Origin: Candidatus Endomicrobium procryptotermitis
GTDB taxonomy: Bacteria; Elusimicrobiota; Endomicrobiia; Endomicrobiales; Endomicrobiaceae
Assembly: GCA_031279415.1 (NCBI GenBank)
Contig: JAITIP010000040.1
Span: 1 to 62,014 of the forward strand
Length of the DNA: 62,014 nucleotides
Reading direction: 5' to 3'
A program made the position numbers and the translations under genes. Shown here one piece after another: positions 53,684 to 61,785 of this stretch; position 1 is the stretch's first letter, and each line of letters starts with the position of its first letter. The notes under the pieces are model-generated. The model saw nothing but the letters and a program-made list of their open reading frames with translations, did not search any database and was not told where the DNA came from.

Positions 53684-54010
53684 TTAAAGAGTATTGCTTG
53701 CCGTACTTATCGTTATTACGGACTCGACCGGAGTAATAAAAATTTTCCCATCGCCGAAAGAACCTTTTTTTCCAGTTTTTGCTGTATCGATTATGATTTT
53801 TTGTATTTTTGCCACGTTTTCGTCTTCAACGACAATCATAATAAGTTCTTTTGGGATTTCGTCGTAATAAATATCGCCGACTTTTATTCCACGTTGTTTG
53901 CCTCGTCCGAGAATGCTCACTCTTGTTGCCGCAGAAAAACCGGCTTTGCTCAAGTTTGCCAGCACGTCGGAAGCTTTTTCCGGCCGCACTATCAGTTTTA
54001 CCATTTTCAT
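53684..54010 (-). CDS. NifI1-like PII signalling protein
   Basis: This 108-residue PII protein starts MKMVKLIVRPEKASDVLANL. It has the NifI1-type T-loop GRGKQRGIKVGDIYYDEIPK and the nucleotide-binding GSFGDGKIFITPVESV. The C-terminus ISTASNTL departs from the usual RTGE ending of the family: the RTG residues that help bind nucleotide phosphate are replaced, which may change its ligand response. It overlaps the allophanate hydrolase stop by 4 nt and has a good GGAGG. The NifI2-like gene follows after 25 nt. Confidence 0.87.
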   Translation of the reverse strand: MKMVKLIVRPEKASDVLANLSKAGFSAATRVSILGRGKQRGIKVGDIYYDEIPKELIMIVVEDENVAKIQKIIIDTAKTGKKGSFGDGKIFITPVESVITISTASNTL

Positions 54011-55761
54011 TTTGTTTTCCTCCGTTTTGTTTTTATAAATTCTTTCCAGCCGCCATAAGAAGTTATGTCCTTTGCACCTTTAAGCGCATACGGTTCGCAT
54101 AAAAAACCTTCTGCGGTTTCTCCGTTTATAAGATTTATTTTACCGAAAACCATTGGTGATAAAGTCTTGCACACAAGTTCTGCAAAACTTTCCTGCGGAA
54201 TGCTCCATAATTGCGTTATAATGGATTTTCCGCCGCGTTTGACTTTTACGATTCCCGGCTTTTGCGGCATGGTGTTTAAAGCAAACATTCTGTACTCTTC
54301 GGCAGTTTTTGTTTTTTTTATAAATGCACCGCCAATATCCGTTAAGATGCTATTTAATGGCATACCTTTCATATGAACCCCGTGAACAGCTACGGTAACT
54401 TCTCGTTTCTTGAGATTTTCGATTAATTCTGCCATTGCAATAAGATAGCTTTCTTTATCGGCAAGAGAAAAAACCGTTATACCGAACGGTATGCAAATGC
54501 CATTTTCTTCTGCGCAGGTTTTGCCGAAAGGTATGGCTATTGCGGCAAGGTCAAGCAAATTACAGTGACTTGTGTATAATCCCATTTTATTATTTGTCTC
54601 GATGGGGTTTTCTCTTACTTGTTTTCTTGTCCATGTTCCACCTGTCGTAGGAAGAATAAGTACGCCTTCCTTAAGAATTTTCTTTACTCTACATTTGTAC
54701 GCTTTTAAATTGTGAATTACGTTAAAAAGTTCCGAAGCGCTAAATTGTGGGGATTTTCCGGATTCGAGTATTTTTTTCGTAACCAAAAAAATTTTCTTTT
54801 CATGTTTTTCTATAAACTTTCCCAAAGCCGACCATCTTTCAGTTATATATGCACCGCCGTATAAAACTTCTGCGGCCTTTCTGAACAAATTTGTATCTAT
54901 ATAATGTATGGGAATGCCTAAACTCTTTACGGATTTTTCAAAATCTTTCCAACAGGCAGCGTAATCATTTGCAAAATCTCCAAAAAATTCAAGATTGTTT
55001 TTTGGCAGACATAAATATTTCGGTTTTTGTGAAAAAATACGATGTGTTTCTCTTGACCATTTGTCCATACTTTCGTATTTGCGTGCAGCATTGTCCACAG
55101 AAACGCAGTCTTCGAAGTTATTTGCAAAGACGCTTACGCAGTCAAGAGTTTCGCAGGCCGGAACAACTCCTTTAACCGACCATGCTCCAAACGACGGCTT
55201 AAAACCGGTTATGCCGTTTAACATGGCAGGCACCCGACCCGACCCGGCAGTATCTGTGCCGAGAGCAAATGCGGAATGTCCGCGCGCAACGCATACGGCA
55301 GAACCAGAGCTTGATCCACCACTTATATATTCGCCGCATAATGCGTTATGTACCTCGCCGTAAGGCGAACGTGTTCCGACCAATCCTGTGGCAAACTGGT
55401 CCATGTTCGTTTTTCCTACGGGTATTGCACCTTGAGAAATAAGATTTTCAACAACTGCGGCGCTTTCTTTTGGAATATATGAATATGCGGGACATGCTGC
55501 TGTTGTCGAAACGCCGGCAAGATCTATATTGTCTTTTATCGCAAAAGGTATTCCCCACAAGGGATATTTGTCGAAGTTAGATTTTTTAAGACGTTTGAGA
55601 TAAGGTCGTATAAATTTCATATCAGGTTTGCATATCCATATATTCATTTTTTTATCTGCATTGGCGCGTTTAATAATGCTTTCTATTACCCGACTCGGAG
55701 TAAGATGCCCATATGCGTATTGTTGTCTGAGCCATTTTATAGAAATTTTTTGAGGTAACAT
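54007..55761 (-). CDS. atzF: Allophanate hydrolase
   Basis: This protein of about 584 residues has an amidase-signature domain (residues about 10-440) with the Ser-cisSer-Lys triad: GKTNMDQFATG for Lys and ISGGSSSGSAV for the two Ser. The C-terminal domain (about 450-584) is seen in AtzF/DUR1,2 allophanate hydrolases (VAVHGVHMKGMPLN, FCEPYALKGAKDIT). It splits allophanate to ammonia and CO2, the last step of urea or guanidine carboxylation pathways. I choose the ATG at 55761, 7 nt after AGGA; the ATG two codons earlier is too close. It is directly downstream of the carboxylase gene. Confidence 0.95.
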   Translation of the reverse strand: MLPQKISIKWLRQQYAYGHLTPSRVIESIIKRANADKKMNIWICKPDMKFIRPYLKRLKKSNFDKYPLWGIPFAIKDNIDLAGVSTTAACPAYSYIPKESAAVVENLISQGAIPVGKTNMDQFATGLVGTRSPYGEVHNALCGEYISGGSSSGSAVCVARGHSAFALGTDTAGSGRVPAMLNGITGFKPSFGAWSVKGVVPACETLDCVSVFANNFEDCVSVDNAARKYESMDKWSRETHRIFSQKPKYLCLPKNNLEFFGDFANDYAACWKDFEKSVKSLGIPIHYIDTNLFRKAAEVLYGGAYITERWSALGKFIEKHEKKIFLVTKKILESGKSPQFSASELFNVIHNLKAYKCRVKKILKEGVLILPTTGGTWTRKQVRENPIETNNKMGLYTSHCNLLDLAAIAIPFGKTCAEENGICIPFGITVFSLADKESYLIAMAELIENLKKREVTVAVHGVHMKGMPLNSILTDIGGAFIKKTKTAEEYRMFALNTMPQKPGIVKVKRGGKSIITQLWSIPQESFAELVCKTLSPMVFGKINLINGETAEGFLCEPYALKGAKDITSYGGWKEFIKTKRRKTK

Positions 55762-55792
55762 TTTCATTTCCTTTTATAATTTAGACGGCAAA

Positions 55793-58700
55793 CTATTTTA
55801 TTGTCGCCAAAAGCTGTCCGGCGTTAACCTGCTGGCCGGTAGAGACGTATATTTTTTCTATAGTGCCGGATTTGGTCGCAATTTGAGAAAGTTCCATTTT
55901 CATGCTTTCTTCAAGAATAACGGTTTCACCTTTTTTAACGCTTTGCCCTTCTTCAACCGCTATTTTCCATATCACTCCGCTCATTGCTGCGCGCACGGCC
56001 GACATGCCTTTTGGAACGGTTTCTTCACCGGTTCCAATGGCACAGTCATTTTCGGAAATAAATTTATCGACTCCATGCAGTTTCCATCGGAGCTTTTCAT
56101 CTTCAAACGCGGACTGCTGCTTATCTTTAAATATTTTTATGCTGTCTTTAATTGAATCGAGCCATTTTAAATATTTGTTTAAGTTAAACGACGTTTTTTC
56201 GATTTCAAGTTCAAATCTGCCTCTTAAAAAATCTTCTCTGATATCAAGAAGTTTTTCAGCAGACACAGGATAAAAACGTATCTGGTCAAAAAAATCAAGT
56301 GCCCAAGGTTTTTTATTGGAAAACGTTTTTGTATTTCTTTCCAAAGCGTTCCAGACTTGTATGGTTCTGCCAAAAAGCTGGTAACCGCCGGGACCTTCCA
56401 TTCCGTATATTCCCAAATACGCTCCACCTATACCCACTGCGTTTTCGGGTGTCCACGTTCTTGCTGGATTGTATTTTGTCGTAACAAGCCTATGCCGAGG
56501 ATCAACCGAGACCGCAACCGGAGCTCCCAAATACACATCGCCTAAACCCAAAACCAGATAAGTCGCGTCAAATATGATTTTTTTTACGTCTTCAACCGTT
56601 TCCAAACCGTTGATCCTTCTTATAAACTCTATATTGCTTGGACACCATGGAGCATCTGTTCTGACATTTTTATGGTATCTCTCTACGGCGAGTTCGGCAG
56701 CTGGGTCATTCCATGAAAGCGGCATTCTTACTATTCTTGAAGGAAGTTCTGCATTCCCGCTGTTTTTAAGCGAATGTTCTAACTCTATGACTTTTTTCAA
56801 TGCGTCTTCTAAAGATATTTTTGTTGTGTCAAAATGAATTTGCAGGCTTCTTACTCCGGGCGTAACTTCTATTACCGGCAAGTTTGATTCCGAAACGGCT
56901 TTCATAAGATTGTGAACTTTAAAACGCAGAACAATATCCAAAACCATTTCGCCGTATTCGACAAGGAGGTATCTGTCTCCTGCGCAGCGCACAGTAAGCT
57001 TAGGTGACGAATTTTCTCTTATAAGTATCGGATAGTTAGAATAGATTTCTTCGGATAAACTGTAAACAGAAGAAATATCGGTATCTTTTATGTCATATTT
57101 TTCAATATCGGAAAAAAATTTTTCATGGTTGTCTCTTAATTCCTGCGCCTGTTTTAGTGTCAGCAGTTTAAACACTATTTCGTCTCCCGGGTGAAGTTGA
57201 CCCAATTTCCACAGTTCTGCCGCTGCAACAGTTACAGGACAGACAAAACCGCCCAAACTAGGTCCATCAGGACCAAGTAAAATCGGCATGTCTCCTGTCA
57301 AATCCAAAGTTCCTACAGCATAGGCCGTGTCGTGAATATTTGAAGGGTGGAGTCCCGCTTCCCCGCCGTCAGAACGCGCCCATTGCGGCACGGGACCTAT
57401 CAAACGCACACCGGTGCGCGAACTGTTAAAGTGTACTTTCCATTTTGACTTTTTTAAAGTATCCAAAAATGAACTTTTTAAAAATTCACCGTCGCAATGT
57501 GGCCCGCATATAACGCCTATTTCCCATTTGTTGTCGAACTTTTTCGGTTTTTTTTTGATTTTAATATTTGTTCCTGTTTCATCGGTGTTTATCATAAGAA
57601 CGTCACCGCTTCTTAAAGCCCTTCCAGAATATCCGCCGAACTTTCCGAGTGTAAAAGTCGAACGGCTGTTTAAAACTTTAGCTATATCAAAACCGCCTCT
57701 TACAAGCAGGTAAGCACGCATTCCTTTCTGCGCTTGTGCAAATTCGAGAATTTGTCCCATCTGAGCGTTTACCGCTGTATAGGTTTCGACGGTTTTTCCA
57801 TCAAGTTTTGCGTTCATGTCTGCGCCAGTAATGCAGAAAACAGAGCTGCTTCTGAACTTGTATATCCCGCCTCTTAAAGTGAGTTCAAGTCCACAGGCAT
57901 CGTCGGGATTTCCCAAAATTTTATTTCCTAGCCTGAAAGAAAACATATCCATAGGCCCGCATGGCGGAACGCCTACGTTCCAATATCCCGTTATGCCAGG
58001 ATAATCCTGAACGGTGGTTTGTATTCCTCCATCTATAACTTCAAGAGCGTTTTCCTTAGGAAAAAAGTTTTTAAGCACGGATGTCGAAAGTAAAGCGTTT
58101 TCATAATAATCCTGAAATGTAAGCGAACGCAAGTAATTTATATTCGTAACTACGCCGTATATTTTTATCTGAGAAAGAGCTTCCCTGAGTTTTTTAAGAG
58201 CGTCGTTTCTGTCTAATCCTTTTACTATGACTTTTGCAAGCATAGGGTCGTAAAGCGGCGAAACTGTAAGATTGTCGCACACCCATGTTTCAATACGTGT
58301 GTTTTCGGGGATAATTACTTTCGTGATCTTTCCACAGGAAGGATGGAAATCTGCTAACGGATCTTCGGCATAAATTCTTGCCTCTATGCTTGTTCCTTCG
58401 GGATATTTATCTTTGATTTCATTAAGTTCTCCCGCTGCTTCTTTTATCATCAATTCGACAATATCTGTTGCGGTAACTTCTTCGGTTATGCCGTGTTCAA
58501 CCTGAAGTCTTGTGTTTACTTCCAGAAAATAAAAATTTTTGTCATAGGTATCGTAAAGAAATTCTACCGTTCCGGCATTTACATATCCCACTTGTCCAGC
58601 AAGTTTTTTTGCGGCGGCATAAAGATTGTTTCTGGTTTCAATGCTTATTTTAGGAGCCGGAGTTTCTTCGATTACTTTTTGATTTCTTCTTTGAACGGAA

Positions 58701-59383
58701 CAATCGCGTTCTCCTAAAGTTACTATCTTTCCGCTTTTTAAGCCGAAAATCTGTACTTCTATATGTCTTGCGTTTTTTATATATTTTTCCAGAAAGACGC
58801 CGCCATTTTTAAAGTTGGAAGAGGCAAGTCGCATAACTTCATCGAAATTTTTGCAAAGCTGTGTTTCGTCGCGGCAAATTTTCATACCTATACCACCTCC
58901 GCCGGCTGTGCTTTTAAGCATGACGGGATAGCCTATTTTTAAAGCCGCTTTTTTCGCTTCCTCAATATTGTCTACCAACCCGCTTCCTTCCAAAAGCGGA
59001 ACTCCCACTTTTTTTGCTATTTCTCTTGCCGAATGTTTAAGCCCGAACAATCTCATCTGCTCGGGAGCGGGTCCTATAAAAACAATTCCGTTTCTTTCAC
59101 ATTCTTCAGCAAAGTCCGCGTTTTCACTCAAAAAGCCGTATCCCGGATGAATCGCTTCGCATTGTGTCTCTTTCGCTGTTTTTAATATAAGATTTGCGTT
59201 CAGATAAGTTTCTTTTAAGCCGCCTTCGCCTATGCATACAGTTTCGTCAGCGTTCTGTACGTGCAGGCTGTCTATGTCGGCCTTTGTATACAACGACACA
59301 GATTTAATGCCCATTTTTTTAAGCGTTCTTTCTATTCTAACAGCGATTATTCCTCTGTTTGCAATAAGAATTTTTTTAAACAT
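55793..59383 (-). CDS. Urea/guanidine carboxylase, biotin-dependent
   Basis: This single-chain carboxylase has about 1196 residues. It comprises a biotin carboxylase domain (1-445: KILIANRGIIAVR, GGGGIGMK, HIEVQIFG, LQVEH), a KipA-like carboxyltransferase half (from about 455, VIDGGIQTTVQDYPG), a KipI-like half (from about 760, RYLLVEYGEMVLDI) and a biotin domain with EESMKMELS, biotinyl Lys near 1162. Its closest named family is urea carboxylase. Enzymes of this family encoded with two DUF1989 proteins have been shown to prefer guanidine, giving carboxyguanidine. With DUF1989 genes upstream and allophanate hydrolase downstream I favour guanidine, but urea is not excluded. The ATG at 59383 sits 6 nt after GGAG; longer starts are poorer. 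The biotin motif has Ser where most have Ala (EAMKM). Confidence 0.92.
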   Translation of the reverse strand: MFKKILIANRGIIAVRIERTLKKMGIKSVSLYTKADIDSLHVQNADETVCIGEGGLKETYLNANLILKTAKETQCEAIHPGYGFLSENADFAEECERNGIVFIGPAPEQMRLFGLKHSAREIAKKVGVPLLEGSGLVDNIEEAKKAALKIGYPVMLKSTAGGGGIGMKICRDETQLCKNFDEVMRLASSNFKNGGVFLEKYIKNARHIEVQIFGLKSGKIVTLGERDCSVQRRNQKVIEETPAPKISIETRNNLYAAAKKLAGQVGYVNAGTVEFLYDTYDKNFYFLEVNTRLQVEHGITEEVTATDIVELMIKEAAGELNEIKDKYPEGTSIEARIYAEDPLADFHPSCGKITKVIIPENTRIETWVCDNLTVSPLYDPMLAKVIVKGLDRNDALKKLREALSQIKIYGVVTNINYLRSLTFQDYYENALLSTSVLKNFFPKENALEVIDGGIQTTVQDYPGITGYWNVGVPPCGPMDMFSFRLGNKILGNPDDACGLELTLRGGIYKFRSSSVFCITGADMNAKLDGKTVETYTAVNAQMGQILEFAQAQKGMRAYLLVRGGFDIAKVLNSRSTFTLGKFGGYSGRALRSGDVLMINTDETGTNIKIKKKPKKFDNKWEIGVICGPHCDGEFLKSSFLDTLKKSKWKVHFNSSRTGVRLIGPVPQWARSDGGEAGLHPSNIHDTAYAVGTLDLTGDMPILLGPDGPSLGGFVCPVTVAAAELWKLGQLHPGDEIVFKLLTLKQAQELRDNHEKFFSDIEKYDIKDTDISSVYSLSEEIYSNYPILIRENSSPKLTVRCAGDRYLLVEYGEMVLDIVLRFKVHNLMKAVSESNLPVIEVTPGVRSLQIHFDTTKISLEDALKKVIELEHSLKNSGNAELPSRIVRMPLSWNDPAAELAVERYHKNVRTDAPWCPSNIEFIRRINGLETVEDVKKIIFDATYLVLGLGDVYLGAPVAVSVDPRHRLVTTKYNPARTWTPENAVGIGGAYLGIYGMEGPGGYQLFGRTIQVWNALERNTKTFSNKKPWALDFFDQIRFYPVSAEKLLDIREDFLRGRFELEIEKTSFNLNKYLKWLDSIKDSIKIFKDKQQSAFEDEKLRWKLHGVDKFISENDCAIGTGEETVPKGMSAVRAAMSGVIWKIAVEEGQSVKKGETVILEESMKMELSQIATKSGTIEKIYVSTGQQVNAGQLLATIK

Positions 59384-59433
59384 CATTATCTCCAAATTTG
59401 TCATTGCTGTACTTTTTGATTACAGCAGATTTT

Positions 59434-60075
59434 TCAGTCCCACAGATGAACTTTTATTTCCGTAGGATTAAATCCGGCGCATGGATTATTAATCTGAGGA
59501 CAGTTGCTTATAAGAAGCATAATGTCCATAAGCGCTTCCATTTCTATGTAACAGCCTGCGTAAGAAGGGCTTTTGCCAAACCAAAGTTTTCCGTCAGAAG
59601 TCACGGGGACATTTGTCAATGCGTTTATGTTTGCGCCTATGTCGCGTTTAGAATATCTTTCATCATCCGATATTTGAAGCATGAAAGTGTCGCGGCAGTT
59701 GTGCATATAATCTTTTTCATGCGCATATCTTACGGTATTGCTTTGCGAAGAACATGCGCCGCCTAAAGTGTCATGCATCCTGCAAATGTCGGCGGTAATT
59801 TTAAGCATTGCTTTTCCGGCTTCGGAATATAAAATGGTTCCGGATGTAAGATAAATATTTTTTTGAGCGGTAACAGTTTTTGCCGCGCTGTAATGGTCAT
59901 ATGTATTGGCTGCGTCAAGAAAAAAGACATCGACACCCTGTTCTCCTTTTACGTCGGTTATGCGAAAAGTCTGTCCTTTATTTATCCGTTTAAACAATCC
60001 GCTGCCGGCTTCTATGATGATGTTAAATACGGCATCTTCTTCTATTTTTGTACTTTCTTTTTTTATAGACGGCAT
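59434..60075 (-). CDS. DUF1989 protein, carboxyguanidine deiminase-like subunit (copy B)
   Basis: This 213-residue DUF1989 protein is of the shorter urea-carboxylase-associated class. It has GVDVFFLDAANTYDHYSAAKT, CRMHDTLGGACSSQSNTVRY, KDYMHNCRDTFM, NINALTNVPVT and the terminal NCPQINNPCAGFNPT. Conserved Cys and His (HDTLGGAC, HNC, NCPQ) are candidate zinc and active-site residues. In guanidine-degrading bacteria two different DUF1989 proteins form the heteromeric carboxyguanidine deiminase (CgdAB) that yields allophanate. It is closely related to the gene at 60971-61627, including 73 identical consecutive bases. Compared with that copy it reads RMHDT and NINALTN for GRHDT and NINFFMN. GGAGG precedes the ATG. 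Confidence 0.9.
   Translation of the reverse strand: MPSIKKESTKIEEDAVFNIIIEAGSGLFKRINKGQTFRITDVKGEQGVDVFFLDAANTYDHYSAAKTVTAQKNIYLTSGTILYSEAGKAMLKITADICRMHDTLGGACSSQSNTVRYAHEKDYMHNCRDTFMLQISDDERYSKRDIGANINALTNVPVTSDGKLWFGKSPSYAGCYIEMEALMDIMLLISNCPQINNPCAGFNPTEIKVHLWD
59691..59763. repeat. 73-bp exact repeat shared by two DUF1989 genes (copy 1)
   Basis: This stretch, starting CGCGGCAGTTGTGCATATAA on the plus strand, is identical to 61240-61312. It encodes the segment around SNTVRYAHEKDYMHNCRDTF in both paralogues. Confidence 0.95.
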
Positions 60076-60091
60076 AAAAATCCTCCATTTT

Positions 60092-60811
60092 TTATTCTTC
60101 CTTCAACGCATAATAATCCCAAGTGTTTTCAAAAGCTCTTTTATTTTCAGGATATTTATTTACGCAAATATCGTCAGCTCCTACAGTAACGGATTTGTAA
60201 ACGTCAAGTTTTACCTGAACAGAAGGATATTTTGAACTTGTATCTAACGGGTTGGGCGTATTCGATAAGATAAGCAAAATCGACATCTCCGTTCTTATCA
60301 TTATGTAGTCATCAGCTTTCGAATGATTTGCAGCATATATCATATTTCCTTTATCGTCGCAGTAAACTTTTGAAAAAAGGTTTACATTAGGCATAATATC
60401 TCTTATTCCCAATCCGTTTCTTACAAGTTCTATAGCAAAATTGTCGTAGCCATTTCTGTAATAGTCATTGCCGTTTTGCTGGTATGTGGTTTTTCCGTAT
60501 TTTTCTTCAGTAAGATTCTTGTCACTGCAGCCTGATATAGTATCAATCCAGCTTGTAGAATCGGCGATTATGCTTGCCATAGCGCGTCCATTATCACTCA
60601 TCATTATGTCGCCTTTGGTAAGAAAGGCAATGTGCTGGGCTTTTAAAGTGTCAGGCATATTGTACCTTTCGCTTAAATCATCAGCATTATACATTAGTAA
60701 AGATACGTTAGCTCCGTCCTCAAGCGTCGTAAATCGTAAAATTTTTCCTTTGCTTATAACGGCAGACCATTTTTCTCCGCTTTTAAAAGTTTTAGAAAAT
60801 AATGATTTCAC
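60092..60811 (-). CDS. DUF1989 protein, carboxyguanidine deiminase-like subunit (long class)
   Basis: This DUF1989 protein of about 239 residues belongs to the longer class: KSGEKWSAVISKGKILRFTT, GANVSLLMYNADDLSERYNM, DTLKAQHIAFLTKGDIMMSD, then NFAIELVRNGLGIRDIMPNV and a terminal NKYPENKRAFENT. It should pair with the shorter class to form one enzyme. A GTG start at 60811 is preferred because GGAGG lies 8 nt upstream; the ATG at 60826 overlaps that Shine-Dalgarno. It is followed by the second short-class gene after 16 nt. A 159-nt gap separates it from the first short-class gene. Confidence 0.9.
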   Translation of the reverse strand: MKSLFSKTFKSGEKWSAVISKGKILRFTTLEDGANVSLLMYNADDLSERYNMPDTLKAQHIAFLTKGDIMMSDNGRAMASIIADSTSWIDTISGCSDKNLTEEKYGKTTYQQNGNDYYRNGYDNFAIELVRNGLGIRDIMPNVNLFSKVYCDDKGNMIYAANHSKADDYIMIRTEMSILLILSNTPNPLDTSSKYPSVQVKLDVYKSVTVGADDICVNKYPENKRAFENTWDYYALKEE

Positions 60812-60970
60812 GGGAAATACCTCCATGAATATGAAATTAAAGTTTTAATGTGATAAAAAATAAACAGTTATAACAAAAAGAGGATAAGGAAAGGTTGTAG
60901 TTCATCTATGCGAGCGGCTTTATACCTGCACATTTTGCTGATACTGCTCAAACTCTCGAGAAAATTTCTT

Positions 60971-61627
60971 CTACACATCTGTTTCCTCCCATATGGCAAT
61001 TTTTACGGGAGTAGGATTATACGCGTTGCATGGATTGTTAAGCTGTGGACAGCTGCTTAAAAGAAGCATTACATCGGTCACGGCTTTCATCTCTACGTAT
61101 GCACCTGCATACGAAACTCCGTCCTCAAAACAAAGTTGTCCCTGTGCAGTTACCGGAACGTTCATAAAAAAATTTATATTTGCGGCCAAATCTCGTTTTG
61201 AATATTGTTTTACGTTCGATATACAATGCATGAAAGTATCGCGGCAGTTGTGCATATAATCTTTTTCATGCGCATATCTTACGGTATTGCTTTGCGAAGA
61301 ACATGCGCCGCCCAGAGTGTCGTGCCTGCCGCATGTGTCGGCTGTTATTTTCAAAAGCTGTTTTCCGGATTCTGCAAGTAAAATCGAACCTGTGGTAAGA
61401 TAAATATTTTTTTGTGCGGCAATGGTTTTAACGGCACTGTAATGGTCGCTTGGATCTGCGACATCATAAAAAAGTGTATCCGCCGCCTGATTTCCCTGCA
61501 GGTCAGTAATGCGGACAGTCTGTCCTTTTTTTATTAATCCGAACCACCCATCGCCAGATGTAATAACTTTATTAAATATCGACTCTTCTTCTTTTTTTTC
61601 GCTTTCCATTTTTATAAAAATTGACAT
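60971..61627 (-). CDS. DUF1989 protein, carboxyguanidine deiminase-like subunit (copy A)
   Basis: This 218-residue DUF1989 protein is the first gene of the operon. It has GNQAADTLFYDVADPSDHYS, CGRHDTLGGACSSQSNTVRY, NINFFMNVPVT and SCPQLNNPCNAYNPTPVKI. It keeps the family residues more faithfully (GRHDTLGGAC, NINFFMNVP) than its paralogue at 59434-60075. I start it at the ATG 61627, 8 nt after AAGGAAG; the ATG at 61633 is too close to the Shine-Dalgarno, and the frame's upstream part runs through a hairpin. The presence of two short-class copies and one long-class copy is unusual. Confidence 0.9.
   Translation of the reverse strand: MSIFIKMESEKKEEESIFNKVITSGDGWFGLIKKGQTVRITDLQGNQAADTLFYDVADPSDHYSAVKTIAAQKNIYLTTGSILLAESGKQLLKITADTCGRHDTLGGACSSQSNTVRYAHEKDYMHNCRDTFMHCISNVKQYSKRDLAANINFFMNVPVTAQGQLCFEDGVSYAGAYVEMKAVTDVMLLLSSCPQLNNPCNAYNPTPVKIAIWEETDV
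61240..61312. repeat. 73-bp exact repeat shared by two DUF1989 genes (copy 2)
   Basis: Identical to 59691-59763, about 1.5 kb away in the same orientation. Flanking sequence is similar but not identical, so it lies within a longer duplicated gene. Confidence 0.95.
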
Positions 61628-61645
61628 TTTCATCACTTCCTTTTC

Positions 61646-61691
61646 AAAAAATAAAGACGCTGAAGAAAAAACAAATTTCTTCAGCGTCTTT
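61646..61691 (-). terminator. Terminator-like hairpin in the leader of the DUF1989 operon
   Basis: A perfect 16-bp stem (61653-61668 with 61676-61691) and a 7-nt loop are followed on the minus strand by ATTTTTT. It lies about 20 nt upstream of the first DUF1989 start codon and reads in the operon's direction. It could end an upstream transcript or act as an attenuator. I see no competing anti-terminator stem and no ykkC-type guanidine aptamer before it. Confidence 0.8.
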
Positions 61692-61718
61692 GCTGTCATC
61701 TTTTATTAAGTTTTTTCT

Positions 61719-61747
61719 AGCCTAGCAATTTTTAAATTTTTTGTCAA
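61719..61747 (-). promoter_or_regulatory. Possible promoter of the DUF1989/carboxylase operon
   Basis: Consensus TTGACA (61742-61747) is followed by a 17-bp A/T-rich spacer and a poor -10, TAGGCT (61719-61724). A transcript from here would begin about 20 nt ahead of the hairpin. Confidence 0.4.
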
Positions 61748-61785
61748 TAGTATATATTTTTAAAAATATTATAGAATTAACAAGA

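Noticed and set aside
61628-61760. Guanidine riboswitch (ykkC class) in the operon leader
   Set aside because: GCTAGG near 61722 recalls the aptamer start, but the remaining conserved blocks and the required length before the hairpin are absent.
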